Assembly (NCBI GenBank): GCA_964030475.1
Contig: CAXIPT010000003.1
Span: 4,462,131-4,526,130 of the forward strand
DNA: 64,000 nt
Source of the DNA: Tethya wilhelma
Lineage: Eukaryota; Porifera; Demospongiae; Tethyida; Tethyidae
Reading direction: 5' to 3'
Shown here: piece after piece, positions 49,010-61,958 of the stretch
How the letters are laid out: each line of letters opens with the position of its first letter
How positions within the stretch are numbered: the stretch's first letter is position 1
The notes under the pieces: generated by a model
Told to the model about the DNA's origin: nothing
Databases searched by the model: none
Seen by the model: only the letters and a program-made list of their open reading frames with translations
Made by a program: the position numbers and the translations under genes

Positions 49010-50011
49010 ATGGAAGGTTTTCTCGAAGCGAATCGAGTTGTAGAGGTCTCTCTCTCTAAACTGAACTCTATACACAAAAGTGGCGATTTGCCGCTTAGAA
49101 AAACTCTTCTAATTTCAAAAGTACTGAATAAAGCGCAAGATGTAGCCACCTCAGCACATCTCTCATTTCTAAGAAGTCCCCCTTCGACAATGAGCAGTTC
49201 TAAACTGCTGGCAAGTATCAGTCAAGAAGAAAATACTCAAGAAAGTTTACCTACAGGGCCCGCTCGGCCAACCAAAGTACAGTTAAGACAACAGAGCCCG
49301 ATCGCTTCGGCCGCTCTCGCTAGTCATGAACAACATAACGTAGAAGATGAAGAGGAAGCAATGGACTTTCAGAATGTCAGTTCTGTGTTGAATGGCATTT
49401 TGTCTGATGGCGATTCGGCGCCGGCTGCTGAAGTCAAAGAAAGTCTAGAAGCTACCGCCTCTAGCGCTGTAAAGACACACGGTGTTGAAGTTTCAAAGAG
49501 AAGTAAACTTTTTGGTGATGTCTCGAACTCCTCAAGTATTTGGTCAAACAGTACATGGCAGTTTGAATTAAACACGGAGTTGAGAAACAGATGGCAATGG
49601 GATTCAGTCTCTGCCGTCACTGATAGTCCAAAGACAGTTATCACTCCTGGTAAGAGAAACTACCAAGACGCCTTTCCTTATTCTGAGAAAGAAAACTCCC
49701 CTTCATGGTTTGAGTATGAAAAAGATGACAGTAAGCGCTTTAAGGCATCCCCACCACCTGAGGGATGTCCTCTAGAGTCACTACCTGGTTTCTGTGGTTA
49801 TCAATCACCAAATTCAACACCACAATGGGACCCTGTATTGACTTGTATGTTTGGCAAGGCAGTTACAGAAGAACCTGCCGACTTTGAACTATATAGCTGG
49901 CCAAAGCTATCGCTGGAAGATAGCCTTGAACTTGATCCAAGTTGCGAAAATCACTTCACTCCTAGTCTCCAGACATCTCCTGTCAAATTTCAGCCAATTC
50001 TAGCTTTCTAA
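49010..50011 (+). CDS. IER2/IER5-like immediate-early response protein
   Basis: Intronless, 333 residues from the ATG at 49010. The N-terminal 50 residues (MEGFLEANRVVEVSLSKLNS; then LPLRKTLLISKVLNKAQDV) follow the pattern of the IER2/IER5/IER5L family domain (helical, with EA.R.V..SL.K, L.K.LL.S.VL..A). The rest is Ser/Pro/acidic and not conserved as far as I can see. It has a KRNYQD and SKRFK basic patch and a short hydrophobic end (FQPILAF), comparable to the IER5 tail. IER proteins are nuclear regulators linked to HSF1/PP2A signalling and stress. The intronless structure and the upstream CArG box fit an immediate-early gene. Similarity is limited to a short region, so the assignment is moderate. 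Confidence 0.6.
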   Translation: MEGFLEANRVVEVSLSKLNSIHKSGDLPLRKTLLISKVLNKAQDVATSAHLSFLRSPPSTMSSSKLLASISQEENTQESLPTGPARPTKVQLRQQSPIASAALASHEQHNVEDEEEAMDFQNVSSVLNGILSDGDSAPAAEVKESLEATASSAVKTHGVEVSKRSKLFGDVSNSSSIWSNSTWQFELNTELRNRWQWDSVSAVTDSPKTVITPGKRNYQDAFPYSEKENSPSWFEYEKDDSKRFKASPPPEGCPLESLPGFCGYQSPNSTPQWDPVLTCMFGKAVTEEPADFELYSWPKLSLEDSLELDPSCENHFTPSLQTSPVKFQPILAF

Positions 50012-50456
50012 GACTATCAGTTATCACCATTTCTTGCCTTTTCTCTCTTCTGTAATATGTTATGATTCAGTCTTTTTACTGTTTTCTCTTGATTTTATCC
50101 ACTTTCATTTCTTAATTCTAACAATTTATAGTTCCATCTTTATTTATTGCTACCTATTTGGCGGGTTGATGTTAAAACTCCCTGTACAATGTATATAAAG
50201 TTCGTGATGCTGTGCTTTGTGTGTTGAGTTTTGTTTGTGTTTGTGTATGTGTGTGTGTGTGTGTGTCAGTACACTGTACATATCATGTGCTTTAAAATGA
50301 AAACATCTCAAAAAAATCTTTAAAAAGTGACCGAAATAATTTATTTCATATCTAGGTGTGTGCATGACAAGTAGAAACAAGACTCCTTTAATCACGAAAG
50401 AAACGGAAGCAATATAATATTATAGTACCACTCTAAAAGTTACATTAGATACACAC
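50012..50456. other. Tail-to-tail intergenic region IER-like/PTPA
   Basis: 445 bp with both 3' UTRs. It contains a short GT repeat (about 50225-50266) and AT-rich sequence. No gene or element was recognised. Confidence 0.5.
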
Positions 50457-52140
50457 CTAACTATCACTAGCTGGTTCAAAAGTGAGAATAGTCCCAAATG
50501 GAAAGTGTTGAATAACTGGAAACTTTCCAATAACCTGCACAGAGAGAAACAATACAGACAAGTGTGAGTCCTCATGCCACAGATGTTCACTGTAAAAGGA
50601 GACACCAGGATGTGACATACAATGGTGAGACTGATGCAATGCCTTACTCACTGCCAAACAATGACTTGACAATAAGTATGCCCAACTAAGGCTTGACACT
50701 CACAACTTTACAGTGTCATGTGACAATGAAGCAATAGTAGAGTAGTGTAGCTGCATCATGCATACAGGATATTCAAGACCTATATGCCAGTGTACATGTC
50801 AGGTCAGGAGAGCTATATAGCTGTCAGGAGATACATGTGTGTACCTGTAGCTATGCATGTAGGTCTTCCCTGGAATGAATATTTATTCGCAGAACAGTGG
50901 GTCACGGTATGCAGTCTCATTGTACATGGACATAGCATTTCAACAATGTGGGTGTGTAGAAAAAAATAGTGGGCAGGTTGGAGTGACTTAATAATAAATA
51001 GTCGCTAGGTAATCCACCCCCTTTCAAGTCAACAGTTCATGATTTTAGTTAACCCTTTGCGAACCCTCTTACTCAGTCACATGGGAATATCAAAACAATA
51101 ACACTATTATATTTGGACAATGTATGACTACATGTACACTAGTATGTGAGTGAGCCATACATATGTGCATCAACAATATTGTGTATCTGCTATAAACTTT
51201 TGAGACATTCCATTGTATATTCACACACATAACGGCCATATTAGCAATACGTTTATACACGTGAAAAACAATGAAACATGACAAGATACTGAGTGATCGT
51301 GTTACAATACATTAAGTAGCTAATACGGAATCACAGATACACATGATAGGCCAACAAATTGCCCGAAATGCATAAACATTAACCCATAAACAACTCACGC
51401 ACCATAAGCATTAACTGACAAAGTGTAGCCTCATCCGTGTAGCATATTATACGCACAACTTACCTCGGCTTTATACATCTTTATGAGTCCTGAATTAACC
51501 TTGGTCCATTCTGCTACTCCACTTATGCCCCATAGAGTATTAGAGTGTTCGGCAAACGGCCCTGTTTTCACCTGAGAATGATGGCGTGGGACAACATAGT
51601 GGACAGAGAATAAGACATGGGAATAAAACGCTGTCAACCATCACACAGTCATGTCATGTGAATACTGATTTCATAACACAACACAAGATGGAAGCAGCAT
51701 TAGCTATAGACACAGTATACACAAATGGCTACAGTATGAACACAAACACATTACGTAGGAGGCTATGTTTGATGTTGAAATCCCTGAAATGTTTTCTTTA
51801 AACTTGTTAATAAGACCCATAGTGGGGAAACAAACTACACTCAGAATGTTTACGTTGATATTCTGATTTCACAATGTTTGGCCATTTGGTCGTGTACTGC
51901 CTGTACTTTAGCACTAGAAGAGCACAGGATATTAGATAGAGATCCACTTATTTGTCGATGACTCACTGGAAGCTAGACATCTACAGTTATTTCACCCACC
52001 CATTTTAGTCCACTATACATGAAATCATGTACTTGTTGATGCACACACATAGCTACATGATTTCAATTTCCCCCTCATGTAGACTACACACATGAACACA
52101 ACACTGCATAGTAAGCATGAAAATATAAGGTAATACACAT

Positions 52141-52173
<33 letters not shown>

Positions 52174-52678
52174 CATTGCATGTGCCACACACAGACTATT
52201 ATGTGCTGTAGGCCTTTTCAGAAAATCAAACTCAGATATATAGTTTTACAAAATCTTCTGCCCAGTGGTCACACTGTGCCCACACACCTTCCATTGTAAG
52301 GCTCTTCAGGCAGGAAACCACAAATTACAGGTAGGTTCCTTCATAGGAGATAATGTCATTAGGGCCATAGAAGCCTTTCAATACAATGGCGGCTGTATGC
52401 TGTGTGTATTTTATATGGTAGGTCTGCTCCTCTATCAGGCTTTCAATTTACTCCTACCTATGTACTACCAGTACTCCCCAGAGTCAAGGTTGTTTTTCTT
52501 TCAGTAGGAAGCTAATTTCAAGAAGGTACAAATGAATAACTCTAAAGGTTAATAGTAACAGTAATCAATACAGAAAGCACCACAGATATCAGTTTCTGAC
52601 AGTTGATTCCTTGTCTGAGTCAATCAGTCTGTGACTTGCCAACCATAACACACACACACATTGGGCTCTCACACATTG

Positions 52679-52709
<31 letters not shown>

Positions 52710-54399
52710 TTGAGATACATATATAGGAAGATACACATCATACATGATCACACACAAGCCTAGTGCTGTGCAAACTGTGTAGGAGGGACAAGGAACCATT
52801 TCCTAATGGCAGTTTGGTCTATTGGCAGCCAAGTGATCTAAGCTCCACACACAGAGTCCAGGATTAGGACACACACAGATCATGCCAAGTACAAGCACAC
52901 TTTAGTTTCAATATCACTGCAGTGTGTCCACTCACTGGACAGTTGACAAACACCCCACACTAAAACAAAGTAAACAGGCTCTCTGTTTAGAGTTGTGCAA
53001 TGTGAAAATAACTCCCAAGTTGAAATTTCCTCACAAAATACCCACTGAACTGGAACACCCACTGAGCTAGCTACAGGTACATGAGACCTGTACAGAGTCA
53101 CCTACAGGCATCCATCTAGCCTTCATCTAGCCTCCTCCCTCTTCCTCCTTGCAGCTTGAGGTGGGAGGGATCTGGGGACAGGCCACTGATATAGTGCAAC
53201 TGTTACAAATGACCAGGGGGCCAGGGTGATGCAAATCAGATAAGCCCCTGCCATGGCCCATGCCCACTGCAATAGATTATGCAATGTGGATGTTTGGGTT
53301 GACCACAGAGCACATAATACAGCTGCATTGATAATCAGAGCATGAAAGTGTGGAAATGATTACTTTCACAATGTGTGCTATTGCATGCTATAATATACAG
53401 CAGGCCATAACACACAAGAGAACTGAGAAACCTCACTCTCATCAGTGTGTCAGTGTGAACCCCAACTACACACAGACTGTGGTTAGGGCCCTGGCTAACA
53501 CAACAGCACTACTAGGAATTATCATGATCAAAAGAATGTCTAACCAGAAATCCACAAGCCACCAATGAGATAAGATAGGGTAACAAAAATTGTGTGTGTG
53601 TGTGTGACCAAAACACATGTGTACTAGTAGGTAGGTGGTAGGAGTCTCATGTGTACATGTACATGTATTCAAGAAAGTCATGAGGATGAGCAAGAAACAC
53701 ATGTCTGCTAGATCACTTGTTTCTCGCACACCCTCCTGACATATACTTGAACACACACTCATGAGATTCTTGCACACCTTAGTGACTTACTCAGGTGTGC
53801 AAAAAAAATCATGAGGGGGTGTGCAGGAATCCCATGAGTGTGTTCAACAAGTTCTGATGGTGAGCAAGAATCTCCTTGTGACTTGTCAGTGTCAATATTA
53901 CAGTGTGACTGTGATACATACTAGTCAATGAAAGGATAGTGTGTGAATCTCCAGAGTGTGTGCAAGAATCACTAAAGCTACCCTACTCTACCATGACAAT
54001 GCTAGGAAGTTCATGAGTTCACAAATAGTTCCAAAAAAGTAACACATATCACACACAGTACAGTAGCATGGTGTCACTAGTGCACATGAGATGTGGTAGG
54101 TGCAGGAGAGACATTCCAGTGCTAGGAGATAGACATGACACATCAAATGATCTGAATTGCTACTGATTAGCTTAGCATTCTCAATAAATTCCAGCCCCCA
54201 TCAAACCAGCGACTATGGTTTCACAGTTCCATGGTCAGAGAGGTACATTAGTGAGTGAGAGGGGTAATAGTTATTGACATAGACATTCCATTTACTAACC
54301 GAATTAATGAATTTGATACAGTCCATGAAGAGGTAGTCGTCGGCATAAGGCTCTACTTGAGTCATGTCAACAAAGCTCTTTGGTTCTAACTTGGAGTGG

Positions 54400-54460
<61 letters not shown>

Positions 54461-56231
54461 TTTCCTTACATACACTGGCACATGGCAACCAAAACCACAG
54501 TACACATAATATTATGACAGAATACATATGATGTTTGACAACTAAACTAGTACTAGTACTATCAGATAGACTTGCTGATGTCATCAACTTACTATACACA
54601 CATACATCTCCTAGCAACCAGATGGAGCCAAGATTCTCTGGAAACACACACAGCTAATGTAAACAGTAAAACTTCATCTAATTCATGATGGATGGCAGGA
54701 AACTGAAATCACACACACACAGCAATCATAGAGATTATGCAGCCACAGGATGTAAACATCCCTTTGGCAGACTTTCTGGTAGTAAAATCTTATGGGATGT
54801 GCAACTCAACCCTTAAAATTTCATTTCTACTCTAGAATCTTGCTCCTATTGTGATTAATAATAGAGTATACAGTAGCTACATGAACACTGAATGTACATA
54901 TGGAATGGTGATAGTAAGTTGATTGTTTTCTTATGTTGCTAGTATAGCTGTAATTGCAACAATAACAGTGCCTTTATGTTGGGTATTGTTTTGAATACAA
55001 CCTCCCATGGAAGTACAGGTCGATTGGTTGCATTGGAAAATGGATGAGGTCATACAATAGGTATTGTACACCAATCAAACTACAAAGCTGATTAATGACG
55101 TTGTCAAGCTTAGTATCATAACATCGTTCAAACAATACAAACGAACTAATATAAAGAAGAATTTGACAAGGTGCTTTTACCTAGCAGCATAATATAGGTC
55201 ACGTAGTCTCTAATATCTAGTTGCTTTGAGTAGCAAAAAGTATAATAGTTACACATTGAGTGAGTGAGAAAAACTTGACCAATAGTATTATTAACCATCC
55301 AATTCAAAAATACAACCCTTGGTATCAAAACTGTCATAAAGCCACACCACATCTACAGTGGGTACACTATATACACAGAATCTATACAAATTAGGGTACT
55401 ACAAGGTTAGCCATTACACTACAAAACACAACCACAGACGCAAGTCCCAAGGAATCCCCCCACACACATTAACCATAGTTAATTTCACCAAGGGCCATCT
55501 GTTCCCCTGTGTGATGTGGACACTTTGGAATGTGCAGGAAACCACCATTTATGCATCTGTGTGTGGGTGGGAGCACACATGTGCCCTGCATGCATGGAGT
55601 ACACACTATCACACACAATCACAGACTATGATGCACTATTCCACACCTGTGCTGACAAAGGTGCCTACCAGTTCAATTAAGCCATACTAGTTCATTAAAC
55701 AGTGGGAATTCTAAAGCCTTGTGGCATGTAAACATCACTAGGAGTAGCCATATCGTATTCACAATGTCTCCATGGCAAGCGGCTTCTATCCAATGATGTC
55801 ATAACGCAATCATTGCTTACATATGAGAAGCGAGTGAAGCCCCATGATAAAAGGCGATTAATTGCTGAAACCTTACCAATTAGTTGAGAGGACCCCCAAA
55901 TAAATGGTAAGAATTGAAAGTCATCCAACCCCCAGGCACCATGGCTACCAGCAGGCTCCATACGGTATGTCATTTGCATTTTCCGCATCAAATCAAGATA
56001 TCTGGAAATAGAGAAATATACATTATGTAATGACAATAGTACAATTATAGTGAACAAGATTCTTAGCATCATACAAACTTATCCAATGTACTTTTTAAAA
56101 ACTTTTAGAACAAGTGCAGCAGCATCTGACTGTTTGACAACTCCCAATCTCATCAAGCAGCAAAGAAAGGCACAAAATTTGAACTCATGTCCAGTACCAT
56201 AGTCAATACGTGTCGGGTTGCCAAAGCTTTC

Positions 56232-56272
<41 letters not shown>

Positions 56273-57665
56273 ATGTTAGCAGTATGCAGTGAGTGTTCCC
56301 ATATCATTACATGAGACGCAGTATCGTAGAAACGGTATGATTGACAATAGTTTTGGCAAAAAATCATGCTCAACAATTGAACCCACAACACCCAACACTC
56401 GTGACTTGTAAGTCCAATAATTCCAAACAAATTGAACAAAGTCTTCGCTCAAGGTAGGGTGGGAAGCATCGCCAACAACAAGACATCAACAACGCTTTGT
56501 ACACGTGGCTCAGAAATGCTTTGGCTAAAGGAAACTGGCATCATGTACACAAAGCTGGCGTCATGAACACAGAATCACTCATGGATGCTTAGACGGGTTT
56601 TTGGGATGTTTATACATCGTGTTCTGTACAAATAGATGCTGTTTGTTTTCCAATGTAAACACTCTTAACATGCCATGGAAAGTGGACACACAGGAGAGTG
56701 GTTGGCAAAAGTTATGTAAAATATGAGCTTCCTGAAAACAATACATATGCACTATATGGTGAGTAATAGAATATTAAAACAGCATTACTTGATCCTGTTA
56801 TGCGCACTTAGCTACATCAATAGAATGCAAAGTCGTGTAGTATTTCATTTACGTAGCAAATAGAGCTTTATCTCAACTGCTGCTCCTTTGAGATTATCCG
56901 GTAGAACTCCTTCAACTAGAGAAATAGCATTCTGAAAGGAAAGAAATTATTTCATACCAATAATTAGAACAATAAAAGGTCACTTCAAAAGACGAAAAAA
57001 AAATCCACTTCAAAACTACTTCAAACAACACATACACAGATGTACATCCACAAACAAGCCTTACATCTCTAAGCCTCTCCCACCATGTTCGAAAGGACTT
57101 GTTCCCAAACCTTTGTGGCTGATCCACAGGTGGAGTTTCATCTACCCAAGTGTTTAGAGTCTCCAATAGAGCCAGCAGCTGGTCCACTGGTGAGGGTTTA
57201 GCATCTTCATCATTGACACTCTTTCCTTCCACAGCTTCATCACTGACACTCTTTCCTTTCACAGCTTCATCACTGACACTCTTTCCTTTCACAGCTTCAT
57301 TCAATCTCAGAACAAAACCCATGAACTCATCGTATGCCTGCAGAAATTGAAATGGGTGTGGCTTATTCCACAGGTGATATAATTTTGTGGTATCACAGTG
57401 CCTAGAAGAGAATGAAAATTACACAAAAAAATCTCTCTTCTATTAAACTTCCTCAAGACAATAAGGGGGAAGGTCATTTTTCATTTTTTTTTATAGAAAT
57501 ACATGAAACGTGTTGTACTCATGCAACTCTACTTGTACCACCAAAGACCAACAAGCAGCTGTAGTTCCATATTACCTGGGATTTGTCCCATAGCTTCATG
57601 TCATCTTGGTTCTTGACTCTCCTCTCTGGAACCTTGAATTCGTGGTTGCTCCAATCATCTGCCAT
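50457..57665 (-). CDS. PTPA: PP2A phosphatase activator (PTPA)
   Basis: Eight exons: 57576-57665, 57065-57337, 56853-56931, 56092-56230, 55877-56001, 54300-54400, 51464-51571, 50457-50534; phases agree; 330 residues. A peptidyl-prolyl isomerase-like chaperone that loads metal into and activates the PP2A catalytic subunit. Highly conserved blocks: [54 protein letters not shown] (then [16 protein letters not shown]), and [16 protein letters not shown]. The end is [17 protein letters not shown]. Exon 2 contains three in-frame copies of a 30-bp unit encoding [10 protein letters not shown], where the vertebrate protein has one. Introns 5 and 6 (1.5 and 2.7 kb) are far larger than others in the window and are filled with CA repeats and unassigned sequence. 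Confidence 0.95.
51572..54299. other. Long PTPA intron 6 without recognisable genes
   Basis: 2.7 kb. It holds several CA microsatellites (52144-52172, 52678-52705) and an imperfect inverted repeat at 53749-53847. Scattered ORFs of 70-100 codons lack any family similarity or splice logic. No nested gene was seen. Confidence 0.5.
53749..53847. repeat. Imperfect terminal inverted repeat element in PTPA intron 6
   Basis: TGAACACACACTCATGAGATTCTTGCACACC at the left is complementary with mismatches to the right end (GGTGTGCAGGAATCCCATGAG then TGTGTTCA). No clear target duplication was found, so it may be a decayed MITE. Confidence 0.5.
54401..54459. repeat. (GT)n microsatellite abutting PTPA exon 6
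   Basis: On the minus strand it is a CA run ending CACAG, which itself is the acceptor of exon 6 (54400). Confidence 0.95.
57205..57294 (-). repeat. Three 30-bp coding repeats in PTPA exon 2
   Basis: Units at 57205-57234, 57235-57264 and 57265-57294. The last two are identical and the first differs at three sites. They encode ten-residue repeats ([10 protein letters not shown]). Confidence 0.95.
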
Positions 57666-58014
57666 TTTGGATGAGCTAAAGCTAGCAATGACGTAAGGGT
57701 TAATAGATTCAAAGGTCAGGGTACACTTCTGGTCCCTTTTTTTTTTTTTTTTTTTTTTTCCAATATTTTTTTAAATGGATTATGCAATCATTTTAGAGCT
57801 GAGCCTGACATTAAAATTTAATATGGTTACAGGCAACAAGAAATTCATCATGGATTATAAGCTTACATACAAACACACTGACATTTAATTGCATAATACG
57901 TGATATGTCACACCAATGGTAAAGAATCTACTATATACTTTAGCACAATAGTCATCAAAAAAAAAAGTCTTTGCATCTATACAAGAATTCGTGAAAACGC
58001 CACACTCTCCCTCT
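57666..58014. other. Intergenic region STXBP 3' end / PTPA 5' end
   Basis: 349 bp holding the PTPA promoter and the STXBP 3' UTR, both minus strand. A T-tract of about 24 bases lies at 57737-57760. No other feature was seen. Confidence 0.5.
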
Positions 58015-59013
58015 TTACGTAGACACTAAAGGCTTGAGCTCCTTCAACTGAGCAAGGAAACCACCAGGAGTCAGGATGCTGGTTGATCCTAAAGAAGAAA
58101 AAACACACACAAAAAAACACTATTAAGGCAAAGCTCATTGCGGGATTTGCTTATTCTATTTTCATATCAATCTTACCAATGATAACTTTGTAGTTGGTTG
58201 CAGCAGTGGCTTCATAGGCTGCTCTCATTTCAGAGTAAGTCATTCCTCCCACTACAAAGATGATGATGGTGGGACCGGTCTTATTGGCAACAGCGGCAGA
58301 AGCACCTCCCGGGGCCTGCTTGAAAGAGCACAACGCAGGAAATAAAAGATTTTCTTAAATTCCTGGAGGGTTGAATATTATCACTGACCTTGCTGTCTTT
58401 GGAATCTGACTGCTTCCCACTCGGGATCCAATTCCAGCGCTGTCTGACACTACAGAAACACATTAAACATCCACTCAATGGTGGTGGCTCACACTACAAC
58501 AATAGATCTCCGGCTAGAAAACTGTGACCATAGATTATCTACGTGTGCTGCAACATACCTAGTAGTTGTAACACCAGCAGGAGAGCCTGCATGAGGTATA
58601 ATATTATACAAAACAAAACTGACATTAATGTAGGCACGTACAAAAGCCACGTCACACAAACAGCATCGTGTCAACTTACTTCCAGATGCTCCCGTCCCAA
58701 AGGAGGAGGAAGTGGGGCGGGGTTTGGAACGCAACCACGGACAGTAGTTGTCATCGAGAGAGTCAGTGGCAGCATACTGTGGGTGTTTGGGTGAGTGTCG
58801 TTGTGTGACTGTTATGTGAGTGAGTGTTGCATGCACAAACCTCTGCAATGTCCTGCAAGAGAGGGGTCCATCTCGACACCTCGTATTTCTCTCCCGGACG
58901 CTCTTTGGCTCGAAGACGCTGTTTTGGTGTCTTCACAGTCTCATCGGTGAGCACCCTGTAGCCAAGGTGCATGAGGTTCAGGATGACTTTCCTGAGGAAG
59001 AGGAGGAGGAGGG

Positions 59014-59066
<53 letters not shown>

Positions 59067-59687
59067 ATTGATAACAACAGTAACAAAAAGGATGGAGGGG
59101 GGGGCTGAACATGTGCTCCTACACTTTACAAGTTGTTACCTCTCTCCATGTGGTATCTCAGAGTGCTGCATCAACTTGAGGAAATCGTCACGACTCACAC
59201 CTACACACAGAAATACCACATTGTGTATACACACACAGTGATGCAAACCCTCCAACAACAATAACTATTGTCGTACTAATGAAGGGGATTGGGGGATGTA
59301 CAATTACACTGTACAGTACCTTTCTTGAACATGATGTACAGCATCAGCATTCTAATCTTGTCATACACACTGCACAACAAAACAAGCACATCTATAAAAC
59401 ACTATCTAAAACAAATTCTCAGCAAGTACACTACAAGAATAACACAAGCTAGAACACAACTCACACATCCTATAAACCCATCTAGACTTCCATCACCAAC
59501 GTACGTGATCTTCCTGTCAAAGAGACAAGGCATCATGTCTTTCATGGGGTCAGTAATGGGGTCACCGCTAGGGTCCTGACCCAAGGCAAGATTCTGCTCC
59601 ACTTTACACAGGTTGTTGATTCCACTGCGGTAACGCTTGAGACACTCATCAACCAAGTTGATGTGGAGGGAGTACTGCAGGATAGAA

Positions 59688-59733
<46 letters not shown>

Positions 59734-60346
59734 GAAGCATTAGGTGCAACTCTATTTGTGTCAACAACGCAATGACTATCAGTCTCTGGTGTCCTGGAAT
59801 TAAGAGTTGGAAAACTTAGCCCCCCCCTCCCATTCATTGAGTGGAGACAGATTGCTATGCTTGCAATATAGGTGAACAAACACTGCAGGACATACTTACA
59901 CGGCTCAATTCTTTCTGATACTGTGGTACTCTTCGAATGTGCCGGGCCAAATCTTTGATGGATACCTAAATAAAGCACACCATCAAAGAATCATACACAG
60001 GGAAAGTAAGTGTATACACAGACTCAAAATAAAAGAACAAAGAAAAGAAAACAAGAACATACATCAGCTTCTCCAGCATGTTTTAATTTCTTCTTGGCTG
60101 CAAACCCTTGGAACATGTCAGAAACTTGCCTGTAAGAAGAATAACGTAACCAGTGGATTGAACAATGTATTAAAAAGTGGCACATCCATCATGCATGCTA
60201 TGAGAGCATCATACTTTGAGACTTCAGCAATGTGATGATGTCGAAGCTCAGTCCACACTTCATCACCCTCTGTATGTGAGTGAGTGAGGAAATGGATGGA
60301 CAACACAAATTTACACAATTACTATCATTCACACAATGGTCATTCA

Positions 60347-60379
<33 letters not shown>

Positions 60380-61920
60380 GTCAGTTGAGTCATACCGTCC
60401 AAAATGACCTCCCTCTGGCGTTGTTCTCCACTACCAGTTGTAGCACGATAACTAGAGGGGAAAAAAAGAGAGAGAAAAATGAGGGGAAAAAAACAACAAC
60501 ATAAGAATTGTGACTGCTGACAATGTTTATCTTCTTACGTGTAGACGTCATTCTTGACGGTAAGGAGGTCATAGACCATGGCTTGGTAGGTGAGCTCGTG
60601 GAGGATGGGAGAGACTACGTCAAAGCCCCTGAATTCATGGACACAGACACAAGAGATGAACTCAAACAGAGCAGTATTCAATGTGTGTAAAATTGCTAAC
60701 AGTCATTCACCTGTCCAATAGGATAATCTGAGATTTCGATTTTTCTGGACCCTGTGAAGTAAATCCGTTTGGTAATTAAGTACTTAGTAATCTTATAACA
60801 GCAACATCTCAACGTACACTTCCTAGATCTCTCTTATCTGCTTTGAAAGCATCCAACTTTGTCTGGACAGACTGGGCTATGTCCGCCATGTGGTTGGACT
60901 CACTGCACACACACACCCACATACACACACACACACACACACACAAACACACACGCAAAAATTTTCAAGTTCAACAATCAGGATTGAGTATGACAGTAAG
61001 CCTCCTCACCTGCGATACCTGACAGCAGGATACTCTCCAAGCATGGCACAGACGGTGGCCAGCTGTTCTGCAATCCTCTCCACCATGGTCTGTTTCCCGA
61101 TGGAACCTTGTGTGTAGAAGTCAACAAATGCTTCAGGATAGTCCAGCGTAAACACTTGTGATTCATAGGGAAGGAAAGCCATGTTGGCTTCTTGAAGGGT
61201 CACAATTTCTGGAAATTGAAAACCCAGTGAGGATGTATTGGTGTGAATGACAATGAAGATGCAAGCACACACTGCAAGCCTATAGCTAGCTCACTTCGTG
61301 CTGCCTTGCTTGAACCAAGCTTTGAGAACAAACTGGTAGAGCATTCTGTTTGCAGTCAAAGAGAAAATAGAGAGACATAACAAGGTAAATCACAACAGAA
61401 CTTTATGTGTAACACAATTGAGTATGATTGTTCTCTATCTCCAACTCTAGTTCTAACTCTCTTACTCTCCAAGAAGAAGATGTGTGCAGCTTTATAGGTA
61501 GGCTTATCAGTAGAGAAGTCCTTGATTAGGGTCTGGATGTTCTGTGAATGGTCACAGAAAAGGAAAAAAAGAAAAGGAAATAAAAGAAGAAAATAAACAA
61601 ATAAACAAACAAGCAAACAAACAAACAAACGTCAAATACACACTGTACGCTGTAAAAAGTGTGAAAATTGAAGAGAGTATATCTAACCTGATCAGTAGGT
61701 ATAATAATGTAGACCACTTCCAAATGAGGTAATGGTTGACGGGACTTCTCTAAAGACTCCACAACTGATAGTAACGAATCAAAATGACATGTAGGCTGCA
61801 AAGAGTGGGTAATTGGGAAACTTACGAGTGATACCCCTGGCCATGATGTCATGCATTTTACAACAGGAAGAGATGATCCTGGTGCTCAACTGGTCGAGAA
61901 CCAAAACCTGTACGTGTGTG

Positions 61921-61958
<38 letters not shown>

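Noticed and set aside
51572..55876. Possible nested genes in the long PTPA introns
   Set aside because: ORFs are short, lack homology and have no consistent splice structure; CA-rich composition explains many of them.
61544..61630. Lys/Asn/Gln-rich ORF around an AAACAA repeat
   Set aside because: Low-complexity intron sequence of the Munc18 gene.
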